Assembly: GCF_001424705.1 (NCBI RefSeq)
Contig: NZ_LMRA01000012.1
Coordinates: forward strand, 388,886-452,885
Reading direction: 5' to 3'
DNA: 64,000 nucleotides
From: Methylobacterium sp. Leaf465
Lineage (GTDB): Bacteria; Pseudomonadota; Alphaproteobacteria; Rhizobiales; Beijerinckiaceae
Positions 55,001-64,000 of the stretch are shown piece by piece. The notes under the pieces were generated by a model that was not told where the DNA came from, did not search any database, and worked only from the letters and a program-made list of their open reading frames with translations. Position 1 is the stretch's first letter; every line of letters starts with the position of its first letter. The translations under genes and the position numbers were made by a program.

Positions 55001-55100
55001 GTTGCGCCGGCGCGCCGGTGGCCACGGTTTTGCCGCGGCGGCGGTGCAAAGGGTGTAACCTGGCGGCGGGATGGCCGGACGACATGGAATACCGGGGCGC

Positions 55101-56345
55101 ATGAGCATCGAAATCCGCAACCCGCAGGGTCAGCCGCTGACCACGGCCGACCGCTCGAACGCGGTGGCCGAATCCCTGAAGCAGATCGCCCGCGTCTCGC
55201 GCTTCGCCGACCGCAAGAAGGGCATCCGCTCCTACCAGAGCCACGTGAAGACGGATCCGCTGATCCCGGTGCTCTTCCTGGTCTGCTTCCTGATCCCGAC
55301 CCTGGCGGCCATCGCCTATTACGGCGTGATCGCGTCGGACCGCTTCGTGATCGAGTCGCGCTTCGCCCTGCGGCCGGCCCTCGGCAACGTCGACAAGGCC
55401 TCGCCCGATCAGGTCGGCACCAATTCCGGCTCCCCCATGAAGCAGATGGTGGCGCAGGACAGCCTGATCGCGACGAACTACATCATGAGCCGGCCGATGA
55501 TCGAGGCCATCGAGAAGACCTACCCCCTGCGGGAGATGTTCTCCCGGCCCGGCATCGACATCCTCTCGCGCTTCGATCCCGAGAAGCCGATCGAGAAGCT
55601 GGTCAAGTACTGGCACGAGCGGGTCCACACCAAGATCGAGTCCGGATCGGGCATCATCCTCCTGTCCGTGAACGCCTTCGATCCGCAGGATGCCCTCAAC
55701 CTCTCGAATGCGATCCTGGCCGAGAGCGAGCGCATGGTGAACGCCCTCAGCGGCCGGGCCCGCGAGGACGCGGTGCTGGAGAGCCAGCGCGAGCTCAAGC
55801 GGGCCGAGGAGCGGATGCTGAAGATCCGCACCGAGGTGGCGGCCCTGCGCAACCGCGACGGCGTCCTCGACGCGCAGAAGACCAACGAGAGCAACCTGAA
55901 GGTCCTGTCGGAGCTGCGCACGGCCCGCATCAACCTGGCCGTCCAGCTCATCCAAAGTCAGCGCGACCTCTCGCCGGAGACCCGCCGCATCCAGGACATG
56001 AAGGCCCAGATCAAGGACCTCGACGACAACATCGCGCGGATCGAGCGCCAGTCGGCCAGCGAGGACCCGGAACAGCGCCGCATCCTGGCGAACGCCCTCA
56101 CCCGGTTCGAGGCCTACGACGCCGACCGGGCGGATGCGGAGAAGTACTTCGCCAAGGTGCTGGCCGCGAACGAGCGGGCGCGGATCATCGCGGAGCGCCA
56201 GATCGAGTTCTTCAGCATGATCGTCGAGCCGGTGAAGCCCGAATCCTCCCAGGAGCCCCGGCGCCTCTTGATGATCAGCCTCATCGCCGGTGGTGCCGGA
56301 CTGGTGTTCGCGCTCGCGGTGGTCACCCGCAAATACTTCGCCTGA
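55101..56345 (+). CDS. Capsular polysaccharide export inner-membrane protein (KpsE/CtrB-like)
   Basis: The 414-residue protein has a cytoplasmic N-terminus, a first membrane helix (IPVLFLVCFLIPTLAAIAYYGVIAS, about residues 53-78), a long periplasmic domain with predicted coiled coil (about residues 220-325), and a C-terminal helix (LLMISLIAGGAGLVFALAVV). This is the polysaccharide co-polymerase-like KpsE/BexC/CtrB family, which links the ABC exporter to the outer-membrane channel. Neighbouring the KpsT-like ATPase fixes its role. It ends 114 nt before flhA, with a CtrA-like box between. Confidence 0.88.
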   Translation: MSIEIRNPQGQPLTTADRSNAVAESLKQIARVSRFADRKKGIRSYQSHVKTDPLIPVLFLVCFLIPTLAAIAYYGVIASDRFVIESRFALRPALGNVDKASPDQVGTNSGSPMKQMVAQDSLIATNYIMSRPMIEAIEKTYPLREMFSRPGIDILSRFDPEKPIEKLVKYWHERVHTKIESGSGIILLSVNAFDPQDALNLSNAILAESERMVNALSGRAREDAVLESQRELKRAEERMLKIRTEVAALRNRDGVLDAQKTNESNLKVLSELRTARINLAVQLIQSQRDLSPETRRIQDMKAQIKDLDDNIARIERQSASEDPEQRRILANALTRFEAYDADRADAEKYFAKVLAANERARIIAERQIEFFSMIVEPVKPESSQEPRRLLMISLIAGGAGLVFALAVVTRKYFA

Positions 56346-56386
56346 CGCGGTATTTCCGCTCAGGCGGGGCGGCGGACGGCGTGGCG

Positions 56387-56402
56387 TTAACCCTTCGCTA
56401 AC
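56387..56402 (+). promoter_or_regulatory. CtrA-like box upstream of flhA
   Basis: TTAA-N7-CTAAC, one mismatch from the CtrA consensus TTAA-N7-TTAAC, 57 nt before the flhA start. flhA orthologues in Alphaproteobacteria are CtrA-controlled. Confidence 0.55.
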
Positions 56403-56458
56403 CCTGTGCTCGGCAAATCTTGCCGAGCCCCCGACCCTCGGGGGCAGCGAGGGTGACG

Positions 56459-58624
56459 ATGAGCGAGACGGCTGCCGGCGCGCCGGCTCCGGCGGGAGGG
56501 GCCGGGGGGAGCCTCGCACAGTTCGCGAGCTTCGCGATCCCGAACCGGGCGAACCTGAACGCGCTCTCCAAGCGCACGGACCTGTTCTTCGCCACCGCCG
56601 TGATGGGCATCCTCACGGTGCTCATCTTCCCGCTGCCGGCCTTCCTGCTCGACCTGCTGCTCGCGGTCTCGATCATCATCTCGGTGCTGATCATGATGAC
56701 CGGGCTGTTCATCGACAATCCGCTCGAGTTCACGGTCTTCCCGACCCTGCTCCTCGTGGCGACGCTGCTGCGCCTCGCGCTGAACCTCGCCTCCACCCGC
56801 CTCATCCTCGGCCACGGGCACGAGGGCACGGCGGCCGCCGGCCACGTCATCGAGGCCTTCGGCAACTTCGTGATGGGCGGCAACTTCGTCATCGGAATCA
56901 TCGTCTTCGCGATCCTGATCATCGTGAACTTCGTCGTCATCACGAAGGGATCGGGCCGCATCGCCGAGGTCGCCGCCCGCTTCACCCTCGACGCGATGCC
57001 CGGCAAGCAGATGGCCATCGACGCCGACCTCTCGGCGGGCCTCATCGACGAGAAGGTGGCCAAGGCCCGCCGCGCCGCCCTGGAGGAGGAATCCTCCTTC
57101 TTCGGCGCCATGGACGGTGCCTCCAAGTTCGTCCGCGGCGACGCGATCGCCGCGCTGCTCATCACCTTCATCAACGTGATCGGCGGCATCATCATCGGCG
57201 TCGCCCAGCAGGGCATGCCGTTCCTGGGGGCGGCGAAGTCCTACACCCTGCTCACCATCGGCGACGGCCTCGCCTCGCAGGTTCCCGCCCTCATCGTCTC
57301 GACGGCGGCCGGCATCCTGGTCTCCAAGGCGGGCGTGAAGGGCTCGGCCGACAAGGCCCTGGGCAAGCAGCTCGCGAACTACCCCAAGGCCCTGGGCATG
57401 TCCTCGGGCGTCATGGTGCTGATCGCCCTCCTGCCCGGCATGCCGATGCTGCCCTTCCTGGCGCTCGCCGGCGCGTCCGGCTACGCCGCCTGGCACTTCG
57501 CCAAGGTCGCCCGCGAGGCGCCGCCCCTCGACGCCGACGGTGCGCCGATGGACGCCTCGGCGGTGGCCGCCGCCGCGGCCGCCAAGGAGGAAACCGTCAC
57601 CGACCTCCTGAAGCTCGACGACCTCAAGCTCGAGATGGGCTACGCCCTGCTCGCCCTGGTCAACGGCCCGGAGGGCCAGGACCGCCTGACGGACCAGATC
57701 AAGGCCCTGCGCCGCCAGCTCGCCGCCGAGCTCGGCTTCGTGATGCCCTCGGTCCGGATCCTCGACAACGTCCAGCTCGACGCGAACGCCTACGTGGTGC
57801 GGGTCAAGGAGATCGAGGCCGGCACGGGCCAGATCTTCCCCGGCCAGTTCATGGCCATGGACCCGATGGGCGGACAGGTGCAGCTGCCCGGCCAGCACAT
57901 GCTGGAGCCGACCTTCGGCCTCCCCGCCACCTGGATCGACGCCTCCCTGCGGGACCAAGCCCAGCTCAAGGGCTACACCGTGGTGGACGCCGCCACGGTG
58001 GTCTCCACCCACCTCACCGAGATCATCAAGGCGCACGTCTCCGAGCTCCTGAACCATGTCGAGGTGCAGAAGCTCCTGCGCGAGGTCTCGAAGGAGCATG
58101 CCGAGCTCCTCAAGGAGGTGATGCCGAGCCAGATCGGCACCACCGGCATCCAGCGGGTGCTGCAGTTCCTGCTGGCCGAGCGGGTCTCGATCCGCGACCT
58201 CGGGGCGATCATCGAGGGCGTCGCAGAGGTGGCCGGGCACGTGAAGAACCCGCGCGACATCGTCGAGCACGTCCGCGCCCGCCTCGGCCGCCAGATCTGC
58301 GCCCAGTACCAGGGGCCGGACGGCATGCTGCCGATCATCACCCTGTCGCCGGCCTGGGAGCAGGCCTTCCTCGACTCGATCGCGGGCGAGCGCGACGAGC
58401 GCTACCTGGCGATGCAGCCCTCGAAGCTCTCGGACTTCGTCAACACGGTGCGCGACCGCTTCGAGACCGCCGCCCGCATGGGCGAGATGCCCGTGCTGGT
58501 GACCTCGGTCCAGGCCCGGCCCTTCGTGCGTTCGATCATCGAGCGCTTCCGGCGCGAGACGCCGGTGATGAGCCAGGCGGAGATCCATCCCCGCGCCCGG
58601 CTCCGGACCGTCGGCTCGGTCTGA
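56459..58624 (+). CDS. flhA: Flagellar biosynthesis protein FlhA
   Basis: The 721-residue protein is the export-gate subunit of the flagellar type III apparatus. About eight N-terminal membrane segments are present, with the conserved LRLALNLASTRLIL and the FHIPEP-like AEVAARFTLDAMPGKQMAIDADL loop that gates substrate. A large cytoplasmic domain follows (about residues 340-721). The N-terminus has an extra Ala/Gly/Pro-rich stretch of about 30 residues. ATG 56459 is selected; an upstream in-frame ATG at 56420 exists. A CtrA-like box precedes it. The next genes on the opposite strand are unrelated, so it is probably monocistronic. Confidence 0.96.
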   Translation: MSETAAGAPAPAGGAGGSLAQFASFAIPNRANLNALSKRTDLFFATAVMGILTVLIFPLPAFLLDLLLAVSIIISVLIMMTGLFIDNPLEFTVFPTLLLVATLLRLALNLASTRLILGHGHEGTAAAGHVIEAFGNFVMGGNFVIGIIVFAILIIVNFVVITKGSGRIAEVAARFTLDAMPGKQMAIDADLSAGLIDEKVAKARRAALEEESSFFGAMDGASKFVRGDAIAALLITFINVIGGIIIGVAQQGMPFLGAAKSYTLLTIGDGLASQVPALIVSTAAGILVSKAGVKGSADKALGKQLANYPKALGMSSGVMVLIALLPGMPMLPFLALAGASGYAAWHFAKVAREAPPLDADGAPMDASAVAAAAAAKEETVTDLLKLDDLKLEMGYALLALVNGPEGQDRLTDQIKALRRQLAAELGFVMPSVRILDNVQLDANAYVVRVKEIEAGTGQIFPGQFMAMDPMGGQVQLPGQHMLEPTFGLPATWIDASLRDQAQLKGYTVVDAATVVSTHLTEIIKAHVSELLNHVEVQKLLREVSKEHAELLKEVMPSQIGTTGIQRVLQFLLAERVSIRDLGAIIEGVAEVAGHVKNPRDIVEHVRARLGRQICAQYQGPDGMLPIITLSPAWEQAFLDSIAGERDERYLAMQPSKLSDFVNTVRDRFETAARMGEMPVLVTSVQARPFVRSIIERFRRETPVMSQAEIHPRARLRTVGSV

Positions 58625-58723
58625 GAGGCGACCCCGCGCCCCGGCGGTGAGCCGGTCTCGCGGACCATCCGGGTTCGCCGCGCGCGCCTGTCGCGGTCGG
58701 CCCCGTCGCGGGGGTGACGCGGA

Positions 58724-60009
58724 TCAGTCTGTCGTGCCGCAGAGGTAGAATTCCTCGACGTAGCCGTCCCGGAGCCAGAACAGGTTCCGCGATCGCCGCG
58801 TATAGCCGCCGGCGGCCCTGATGATCTCCGGGACGCGCAGCTGGCGGTCCGCCCGCAGGTTCATCGCCGAGGCCTCCTGATTGACCGAGTAGAAGGCCGG
58901 CGCGATCTCCTTGATGCGATCGATATAGGCCCGCCCGGTTGCCGGCGACATTTCCGGAATGGAATCCTGATTGATGACCAGGTCGAACCGGGCGGCGGGA
59001 TCGTTGATCATCCACCAGGGCAGGACCTGGATCCGCTCCGGGCGTTCGCCGCTCAGGGAGACGGGCAGACCGCATCGCAGCAGGAAATAGCCCTGCAGCA
59101 GGTTCGTGTAGGGCAGGTCGTAGATCGTGTAGGTTCGATCACCGCCGGCCAGATAGGCACACAGCCCGCCGAAGCCGCCACCGATCTCCGCGATGCGCCG
59201 GAAGGGGCCGAGCGTGTCGACTCGCCAGGCGGCGTAGGCATGCATGAAGGACTGCTCGGGAAAGGCGGACCCTTGCAGGGCCACGCCGAAAGGGGCTCCG
59301 ATGGCGGGGAACGCCAACGGGAAGCTCAGGACCGCTTCCACCGCGGCAACGATGTCGAGCTATTCGAGGGGGGCATCGGTGCCGCCCTGCTCCGGCGACC
59401 GGACCGGACAGACGCCGAGGGCCTCGCCCAGGCGCAGCAGGCGGTCGCACCAGATGGCCGCATGCCGATCCGGCACGCCGCGGGCGCGGGCGGCCGTGCT
59501 CTTGCCCATGGCCAGGCCGTGGACGAGGTGCTCCTGGGACATGTTGGCGAGGAGATCCGCCAGCAGATCGGGATCGCGCTGCGCCAGGGCCGTCTTCAAC
59601 CGCGTGTGGCCGGCGGTGAGCTGATCCCACATCCCGCCGGTCTTGCCGGGATCCGCGGCGGCGGAGACGTGCCAGGCTGTGATGATCCGTTCGCAGATCG
59701 CGCGGTCCGCCGCGCTCCGGGACGGCACCTCGAACCGGAAGGGCGGCATCGCCCCCACTGCCCGATAGGGGTAGCGGAACAGCTCCCGTCCCAGATCCGC
59801 CGTCATCGCCGCTACTATCTCGGCGGAGAGGGCGTGAATCCGTCCCTCGTGCCGACCGATGTTCAGGTAGTGGACCTCGGCGGACCGGATTTTCCGTCCT
59901 GGACCGCCGTCGCGACGTCGGGATTGAGGCGCAGATATTCCGCGGCATCGAAATCCTTCGACAGGTCGCGGTCCTCCGTCCCGCGGCCGAATTTCAGAAG
60001 CTGCCTCAT
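58724..60009 (-). pseudogene. Disrupted putative sugar O-methyltransferase gene
   Basis: Two adjacent pieces are parts of one gene. The distal piece (58724-59341) has the methyltransferase glycine loop IAEIGGGFGGLCAYL, then YDLPYTNLLQGYFLL and DLVINQDSIPEM, typical of the putative sugar O-methyltransferase family. The proximal piece (59360-59806) carries a helical N-terminal region and reads into it in the same frame, interrupted by an in-frame TAG at 59360-59362. Further upstream, a reading frame from ATG 60009 (good GGAGGAG site before it) gives FDAAEYLRLNPDVATAVQDGK. It joins EVHYLNIGRHEGR only by a frameshift near 59878-59895. The whole span is one base short of a multiple of three. Expected intact length about 428 residues. 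Confidence 0.75.
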
Positions 60010-60178
60010 CCCGCTCCTCCGGAGCGGACGAATCCGCGCGCGATCCGGTTAGCGCAGCCAGCGATCCGTCGGGGAGTCGTCGACGCGAAAGCCCCGGGAG
60101 CGGGTCCGGATGTTCGCGCCCGAAGCCGGCCGTCGCGGACCGGGTGATGCGGGTTCGATCTCCCCTTACGAGGACGGA

Positions 60179-61228
60179 TCAGACCGGCTTCTTCTCCATG
60201 CGGCGCTCGAGGGCATGGGCGTCGAGGCCGGGGGCGGTCAAGGGCGGCTCGGGGGCGGCCGCGTCGTGGGGCTCGTCCCGCAGGGCCGAGGCGAGGCGGT
60301 TGCGCTCGTAGAGGAGCACGACCACCACCGAGATCAGGAACGGGAGCCAAAAATAGAACAGCCGGAAGACGAGCAGCGCGGCGATCACCGACGGCCGGGC
60401 GATGTCGGGCATCGCCACCACGAAGACCAGTTCGAACACCCCGAGGCCGCCGGGGGCGTTCGACACCAGGGCCGCCGAGAACGAGGCGAGGAAGACCGCG
60501 AGCACGACGAGGAAGCCGGGGTTCCCGGCCTCCGGCAGGGCGAAGTAGATGATGCCGGCGGCGCCCAGCAGCTCGAGCGGAGCGGCGATGAGCTGGCGGC
60601 CCATGATGCGCGGGCGGGGATATTCGAGCTTGAACTTGCGGATCGTGAGCGGCTTCAGGTGCAGCAGCGAGCCCGCGACGTAGAGGGCGACGAAGGCGAG
60701 CAGACAGCAGCCGAGGATGCGGGCGGTGGCGGGGTCGGTCAGGATCGCCGGCAGGTAGCCGTTAAGGCGCGTCAGGGTGTCGGGCAGGACGGTGAGCACG
60801 AAGCCGCCGAGCAGGATGGTGCCGAGGCCGAAGGTGAAGGAGCAGAGCGCCACCAGGACCGCGACCTGGGCCGCGGAGAGGCCCTTGGCGGTGTAGGCGC
60901 GGTAGCGCACCACCGCGCCGGAGAACACCGAGGCGCCGATATTGTGGGAGAGCGCGTAGGTCGTGAACGAGCAGACCGAGACGAAGAACCACGAGATGTG
61001 GCGCACGCCGAGATGCAGGAGCGCGATCCGGTCGTACCAGGCGAGCGCCGCGTAGGCGACGAGGGTCGAGAGGGCCGCGAAGAGGAAGCGGTGGATTGGA
61101 ATCGCGGCGAAGCTGCCCTTGATCTCCGCCATGGAGATGCCGGCCAACTCCTTGTAGAGCAGGTAACCCGAACCGATCACGGCGGCGAGGCCGATGATCG
61201 GCCAGATAAAATCGCTGATCTTCTTCAT
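60179..61228 (-). CDS. Lysylphosphatidylglycerol synthase-like (UPF0104) membrane protein
   Basis: The 349-residue protein has about eight hydrophobic segments (LAAVIGSGYLLY, FLFAALSTLVAYAALAWYD, VAVLVALCSFTFGLGTILL and others). It has the conserved ALSHNIGASVFSGAVVRYRAYTAKGLSAAQVA and SNAPGGLGVFELVFV stretches of the UPF0104/flippase part of LPG synthase. No catalytic aminoacyl-transferase domain is present, so it is a flippase-like or lipid-modifying integral protein. Start 61228 is preferred to 61336, which would add an unconserved extension. Polar C-terminal tail (PHDAAAPEPPLTAPG). Confidence 0.88.
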   Translation of the reverse strand: MKKISDFIWPIIGLAAVIGSGYLLYKELAGISMAEIKGSFAAIPIHRFLFAALSTLVAYAALAWYDRIALLHLGVRHISWFFVSVCSFTTYALSHNIGASVFSGAVVRYRAYTAKGLSAAQVAVLVALCSFTFGLGTILLGGFVLTVLPDTLTRLNGYLPAILTDPATARILGCCLLAFVALYVAGSLLHLKPLTIRKFKLEYPRPRIMGRQLIAAPLELLGAAGIIYFALPEAGNPGFLVVLAVFLASFSAALVSNAPGGLGVFELVFVVAMPDIARPSVIAALLVFRLFYFWLPFLISVVVVLLYERNRLASALRDEPHDAAAPEPPLTAPGLDAHALERRMEKKPV

Positions 61229-61384
61229 GGTGGTCCGGACACGCCCCTGTTCGGGCCCTCCCTGCACGACGATGCGCGGCATCGCAAGCAAGGTTCCGCG
61301 CGGCCCCGGCAGGGATGGCTCATCCCACGGGATCATGACGGTTTCGTGCCGGTCGCCCCGCGGGGCGCCGGCACCCCGTCCGTC

Positions 61385-61792
61385 TCAGGCGCGGATGCGC
61401 GAGAGGCCAATACCGTCCATGGCGGCCTGGTCGCGGGCCGCTTCGGCGACGCGCTCGGCGCTGCGCTCCCGGTCGTCAAGGATCTCGATCTTCTTCAGGT
61501 CCTCGAAGGCCTCGCCGAGCTCGGCCTTGGCCTCGGCGAGCTGCCCCTCGAGGGCGGCGGCCGACTGGCGCATGTTGTCCCGGCGGGTGGCGGCGGCCCG
61601 GGCATAGGTCGGGTAGGCGAAATGGGCCGGATCGGTGATGCCGGCGCGGCTCTCCTCGTGGGCGACCTCGCGGTCGAGCTCCATCGCCATGCGGGTGAAG
61701 TCCGCCTTCATCATCTCGATCTGCGTCACGCGCCGACGCTTCTCGTCGACCTGGAAGCGTCGCAGCCGGATCAACGTGTCACGGGATTTCAT
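61385..61792 (-). CDS. fliJ: Flagellar export chaperone FliJ
   Basis: The 135-residue protein is almost entirely helical and charged, predicted antiparallel coiled coil. It begins KSRDTLIRLRRFQVDEKRRRVTQIE, a typical FliJ N-terminus. FliJ is the central stalk-like partner of the FliI ATPase in the flagellar export apparatus. It lies directly downstream of fliI on the same strand with 92 nt between. Alphaproteobacterial FliJ is short, as here. Start 61792 aligns with the family; an upstream ATG at 61813 is also possible. Confidence 0.85.
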   Translation of the reverse strand: MKSRDTLIRLRRFQVDEKRRRVTQIEMMKADFTRMAMELDREVAHEESRAGITDPAHFAYPTYARAAATRRDNMRQSAAALEGQLAEAKAELGEAFEDLKKIEILDDRERSAERVAEAARDQAAMDGIGLSRIRA

Positions 61793-61884
61793 GGGCGGGT
61801 TCACTCCACGCAACGCACGGCTCGCCGGTGCGCGACCGGCCGCGCCCCGGGCCCGGCATCGGGAGATGGAGCCGGGGCGTCCTC

Positions 61885-63240
61885 TCAGGGCGCGCCGACG
61901 ATCTCTGCCAGGCGACGGTAACCCTCGCCGATCGAAGTTGCTTCTTCCTTACCCTGACCCAGAAAAGCCTCCATTTCGGGCATGAGCGCGATCGCCTCGT
62001 CCACTTCCGGCGAGGCGCCCGCCCGGTAGGCGCCCAGACGGATCAGCTCCTCCATGTCGGCGTAGGTGGAGAGCAGGCGACGGGCCCGGCGCACCGTCGG
62101 CAGGTGCGCGGGGTCGCAGGCGCGAGGCATGGTGCGGGAAACGGAGCGCAGGACGTTGATCGCCGGGTAGCGCCCGCGCTCGGCGATGCCGCGCTCCATC
62201 ACGATATGCCCGTCGAGGATGCCCCGGACCGCATCGGCCACGGGCTCGTTGTGGTCGTCGCCCTCGACCAGGACGGTGAACAGGCCGGAGATCGCCCCCT
62301 GCCCCGTCCCGGGCCCGGCCCGCTCGAGGAGCCGGGGCAGCTCGCTGAACACGGTGGGCGTGTAGCCCTTGGCGGTGGGCGGCTCGCCGGCTGCGAGGCC
62401 GATGTCGCGCTGGGCCATGGCGAAGCGGGTGATCGAATCGATCATGCACAGGACCTGTGCGCCCTGATCGCGAAAATACTCCGCCATCGCCAGGGTGACG
62501 TAGGCGGCGTTGCGGCGCATCAGGGCCGGCTCGTCGGAGGTGGCCACCACCACCACCGACCGGGCAAGGCCGGCGGCGCCGAGATCGTCCTGGAGGAATT
62601 CCTGCACCTCGCGGCCGCGCTCGCCCACGAGGCCGATCACCGCCACGTCGGCGGCGGTGTAGCGGGCGAGCATCGACAGCAGCACCGACTTGCCGACGCC
62701 GGACCCGGCGAAGATGCCCATGCGCTGCCCGGCGCACATCGTCAGGAAGGTGTTGATGCAGCGGATACCGAGGTCGAGGGGCGGCCCGACCCGCTGCCGG
62801 GCATGGGCCGGGGGCGGATCGGCCCGCAGCGGATAGATCGCCGGGCCGGGGGGCAGCGGCCCGAGGCCGTCGATGGGCCGGCCGAGGGCGTCGATGGTCC
62901 GGCCGAGCCAGGCGGCGGAGGGGCGCACCGCGCCGGCGGCCTCGTCCCGCACCAGGGCCGGACAGCCGCGCCGCACTCCCTCCAGGGAGCCGAAGGGCAT
63001 GGCCAGCGCCCGATCGCCCTGGAAGCCGATGATCTCGCAGGGCACGGCGCCGAGGCCGTTCTCCACCGCGATGTCGAGCCGTCCGCCGAGGCGCATGGCC
63101 GCCACCGGACCCGCCACTTCGATCAGCAGGCCGCGAATCGCCACGACCCGTCCGTAGGTCTCGAGCACCTGGATTCCCGCGAGGGCGCTGCGCGCGTCAG
63201 CCAGGCGCAAGCGTCCGATGCTAGGGTCGCGATCGGTCAT
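61885..63240 (-). CDS. fliI: Flagellum-specific ATP synthase FliI
   Basis: The 451-residue ATPase powers flagellar protein export. Walker A is [14 protein letters not shown], Walker B is [21 protein letters not shown], and the catalytic glutamate is in [11 protein letters not shown]. The C-terminal part includes [29 protein letters not shown], the F1-beta-like core. The start at 63240 (MTDRDPS) gives the normal family length; the frame is open a further 67 codons upstream without homology. It is followed by fliJ and preceded, divergently, by ctrA, a conserved alphaproteobacterial order. Confidence 0.94.
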   Translation of the reverse strand: MTDRDPSIGRLRLADARSALAGIQVLETYGRVVAIRGLLIEVAGPVAAMRLGGRLDIAVENGLGAVPCEIIGFQGDRALAMPFGSLEGVRRGCPALVRDEAAGAVRPSAAWLGRTIDALGRPIDGLGPLPPGPAIYPLRADPPPAHARQRVGPPLDLGIRCINTFLTMCAGQRMGIFAGSGVGKSVLLSMLARYTAADVAVIGLVGERGREVQEFLQDDLGAAGLARSVVVVATSDEPALMRRNAAYVTLAMAEYFRDQGAQVLCMIDSITRFAMAQRDIGLAAGEPPTAKGYTPTVFSELPRLLERAGPGTGQGAISGLFTVLVEGDDHNEPVADAVRGILDGHIVMERGIAERGRYPAINVLRSVSRTMPRACDPAHLPTVRRARRLLSTYADMEELIRLGAYRAGASPEVDEAIALMPEMEAFLGQGKEEATSIGEGYRRLAEIVGAP

Positions 63241-63251
63241 CGGCGCGTCTC

Positions 63252-63267
63252 TCAACCATTCGTTTAC
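63252..63267. promoter_or_regulatory. Weak CtrA-like box upstream of fliI
   Basis: TCAA-N7-TTTAC with an embedded TCAACCAT, two mismatches from TTAA-N7-TTAAC, 12 nt from the fliI start codon. Its position so close to the start makes it a doubtful activator site. Confidence 0.3.
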
Positions 63268-63661
63268 CTCCCTCCTTAACACTGTGTGCATCGGGCTTGT
63301 AGCGCGCCGCCGGCTCACGCCGGGACGTAAAAAATTTTCGTTCGGCCGACGACATTCCGGTGCCGTTGTTCCGGAGAGACAGCGCGCAACAAGCCCATGC
63401 GGGTGAGGCACTTGAGGGGACATGCGAAGGTTTCGCATCACACCCGAAGACGGTCGGACGAGAACAGATCGTCAACGGTTCGAAGCGTGGCCGGGCCGCG
63501 GGTCCAATTGGGTGCTTGCGTCCGTGAAACAGGGTTTGTTAACGATTAACGAATAGCGTTTCACGTCATTGACGAGGGAGCGTTCGCCACGGGCCGGTGG
63601 CGAACGAACGGCGGGGGCTTGCCCGTACGCTGCACACGGCCGGCTGGGCTGGGGACCGACG
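63268..63661. promoter_or_regulatory. ctrA upstream region with TTAACGA direct repeat
   Basis: About 390 bases between the divergent fliI and ctrA genes. At 63539-63552 two TTAACGA copies lie in direct repeat, giving two TTAAC half-sites 7 nt apart. This is consistent with CtrA autoregulation, although the textbook TTAA-N7-TTAA pair is not perfect. No gene is supported. Confidence 0.45.
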
Positions 63662-64000
63662 ATGCGGGTACTTCTGATCGAGGACGACAGCGCGACCGCG
63701 CAGAGCATCGAGTTGATGCTCAAGTCCGAGAGCTTCAACACCTACACTACCGATCTCGGTGAGGAGGGGATCGATCTCGGCAAGCTGTATGATTACGACA
63801 TCATCCTGCTCGACCTGAACCTGCCCGACATGTCGGGCTACGAGGTGCTGCGGAACCTCCGCGTCGCCAAGGTGAAGACGCCGATCCTGATTCTCTCCGG
63901 CATGGCCGGCATCGAGGACAAGGTGAAGGGCCTCGGCTTCGGCGCCGACGACTACCTGACCAAGCCCTTCCACAAGGACGAACTCGTCGCCCGCATCCAC
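63662..64000 (+). CDS. ctrA: Cell-cycle response regulator CtrA (5' part)
   Basis: The 113 residues visible begin [20 protein letters not shown], essentially the Caulobacter CtrA N-terminus. They continue through [36 protein letters not shown] (phosphoacceptor Asp51) and [20 protein letters not shown]. The DNA-binding domain lies beyond the right edge. CtrA is an essential alphaproteobacterial master regulator of motility, pili and division, binding TTAA-N7-TTAA sites. Its location beside fliI and fliJ is a conserved arrangement. The two upstream TTAACGA repeats may be autoregulatory. Confidence 0.95.
   Translation, partial: MRVLLIEDDSATAQSIELMLKSESFNTYTTDLGEEGIDLGKLYDYDIILLDLNLPDMSGYEVLRNLRVAKVKTPILILSGMAGIEDKVKGLGFGADDYLTKPFHKDELVARIH

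Overview
The window looks like chromosome of a pink-pigmented facultative methylotroph (Methylobacterium/Methylorubrum, order Hyphomicrobiales). Evidence: very high GC coding sequence, a paralogue of formaldehyde-activating enzyme (Fae), a MucR/Ros regulator, an Alphaproteobacteria-type CtrA next to fliI/fliJ/flhA, and Tad pilus proteins. This is inferred from gene content and protein families only; no database was searched.

Layout. 1-3.2 kb: end of tadC, a PPP-family phosphatase and a secreted amidohydrolase. 3.4-12.3 kb: a complete potassium operon, small membrane peptide-kdpF-kdpA-kdpB-kdpC-kdpD-kdpE, closing with an EIIA(Ntr)-like gene; several junctions overlap. 12.3-18.7 kb: small unknown proteins, a DUF892 ferritin-like protein, rplM-rpsI behind a hairpin-containing leader, a DUF5872-type protein, argC and mucR. 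19.5-22.0 kb: a CorC/HlyC-type CBS protein, a PaaI-type thioesterase and a CoA-binding protein.

22.0-24.95 kb is an abruptly AT-rich island with its own promoter and two overlapping genes. The first protein has a two-part architecture resembling the diadenylate-cyclase-like sensor family DACNV; the second has no domain I recognise. Codon use differs sharply from both flanks. This is the best candidate for a poorly described, horizontally acquired (probably conflict or defence related) system.

25-30 kb: an MFS transporter, a palindromic intergenic repeat, and two O-acetylhomoserine sulfhydrylase genes flanking a small membrane protein and a single-domain response regulator. 30-39 kb: a signalling cluster on the minus strand with four PAS-HTH paralogues (three of identical length in direct tandem, with conserved upstream elements at fixed distances), a membrane GGDEF protein and a membrane PAS-GGDEF-EAL protein. 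39-45 kb: trmJ, the fae paralogue, three TadE/TadG genes and icd. 45-53.5 kb: a basic small protein, a LOV histidine kinase, glgX, a SHOCT protein, an SPL-type radical SAM protein, and an overlapping DsbA-like/MBL-fold pair. 54-64 kb: tRNA-Ser(GGA), a capsule-type ABC ATPase and its KpsE-like partner, flhA, a broken sugar O-methyltransferase gene, a UPF0104-type membrane protein, fliJ, fliI and the start of ctrA.

How genes work together: KdpFABC makes the high-affinity K+ pump, KdpDE controls it, and the co-transcribed EIIA-like protein may modulate KdpD. CtrA-like boxes lie before flhA and elsewhere, consistent with cell-cycle control of motility. The PAS-HTH cluster probably links a sensory input to transcription and, by neighbourhood, to c-di-GMP turnover.
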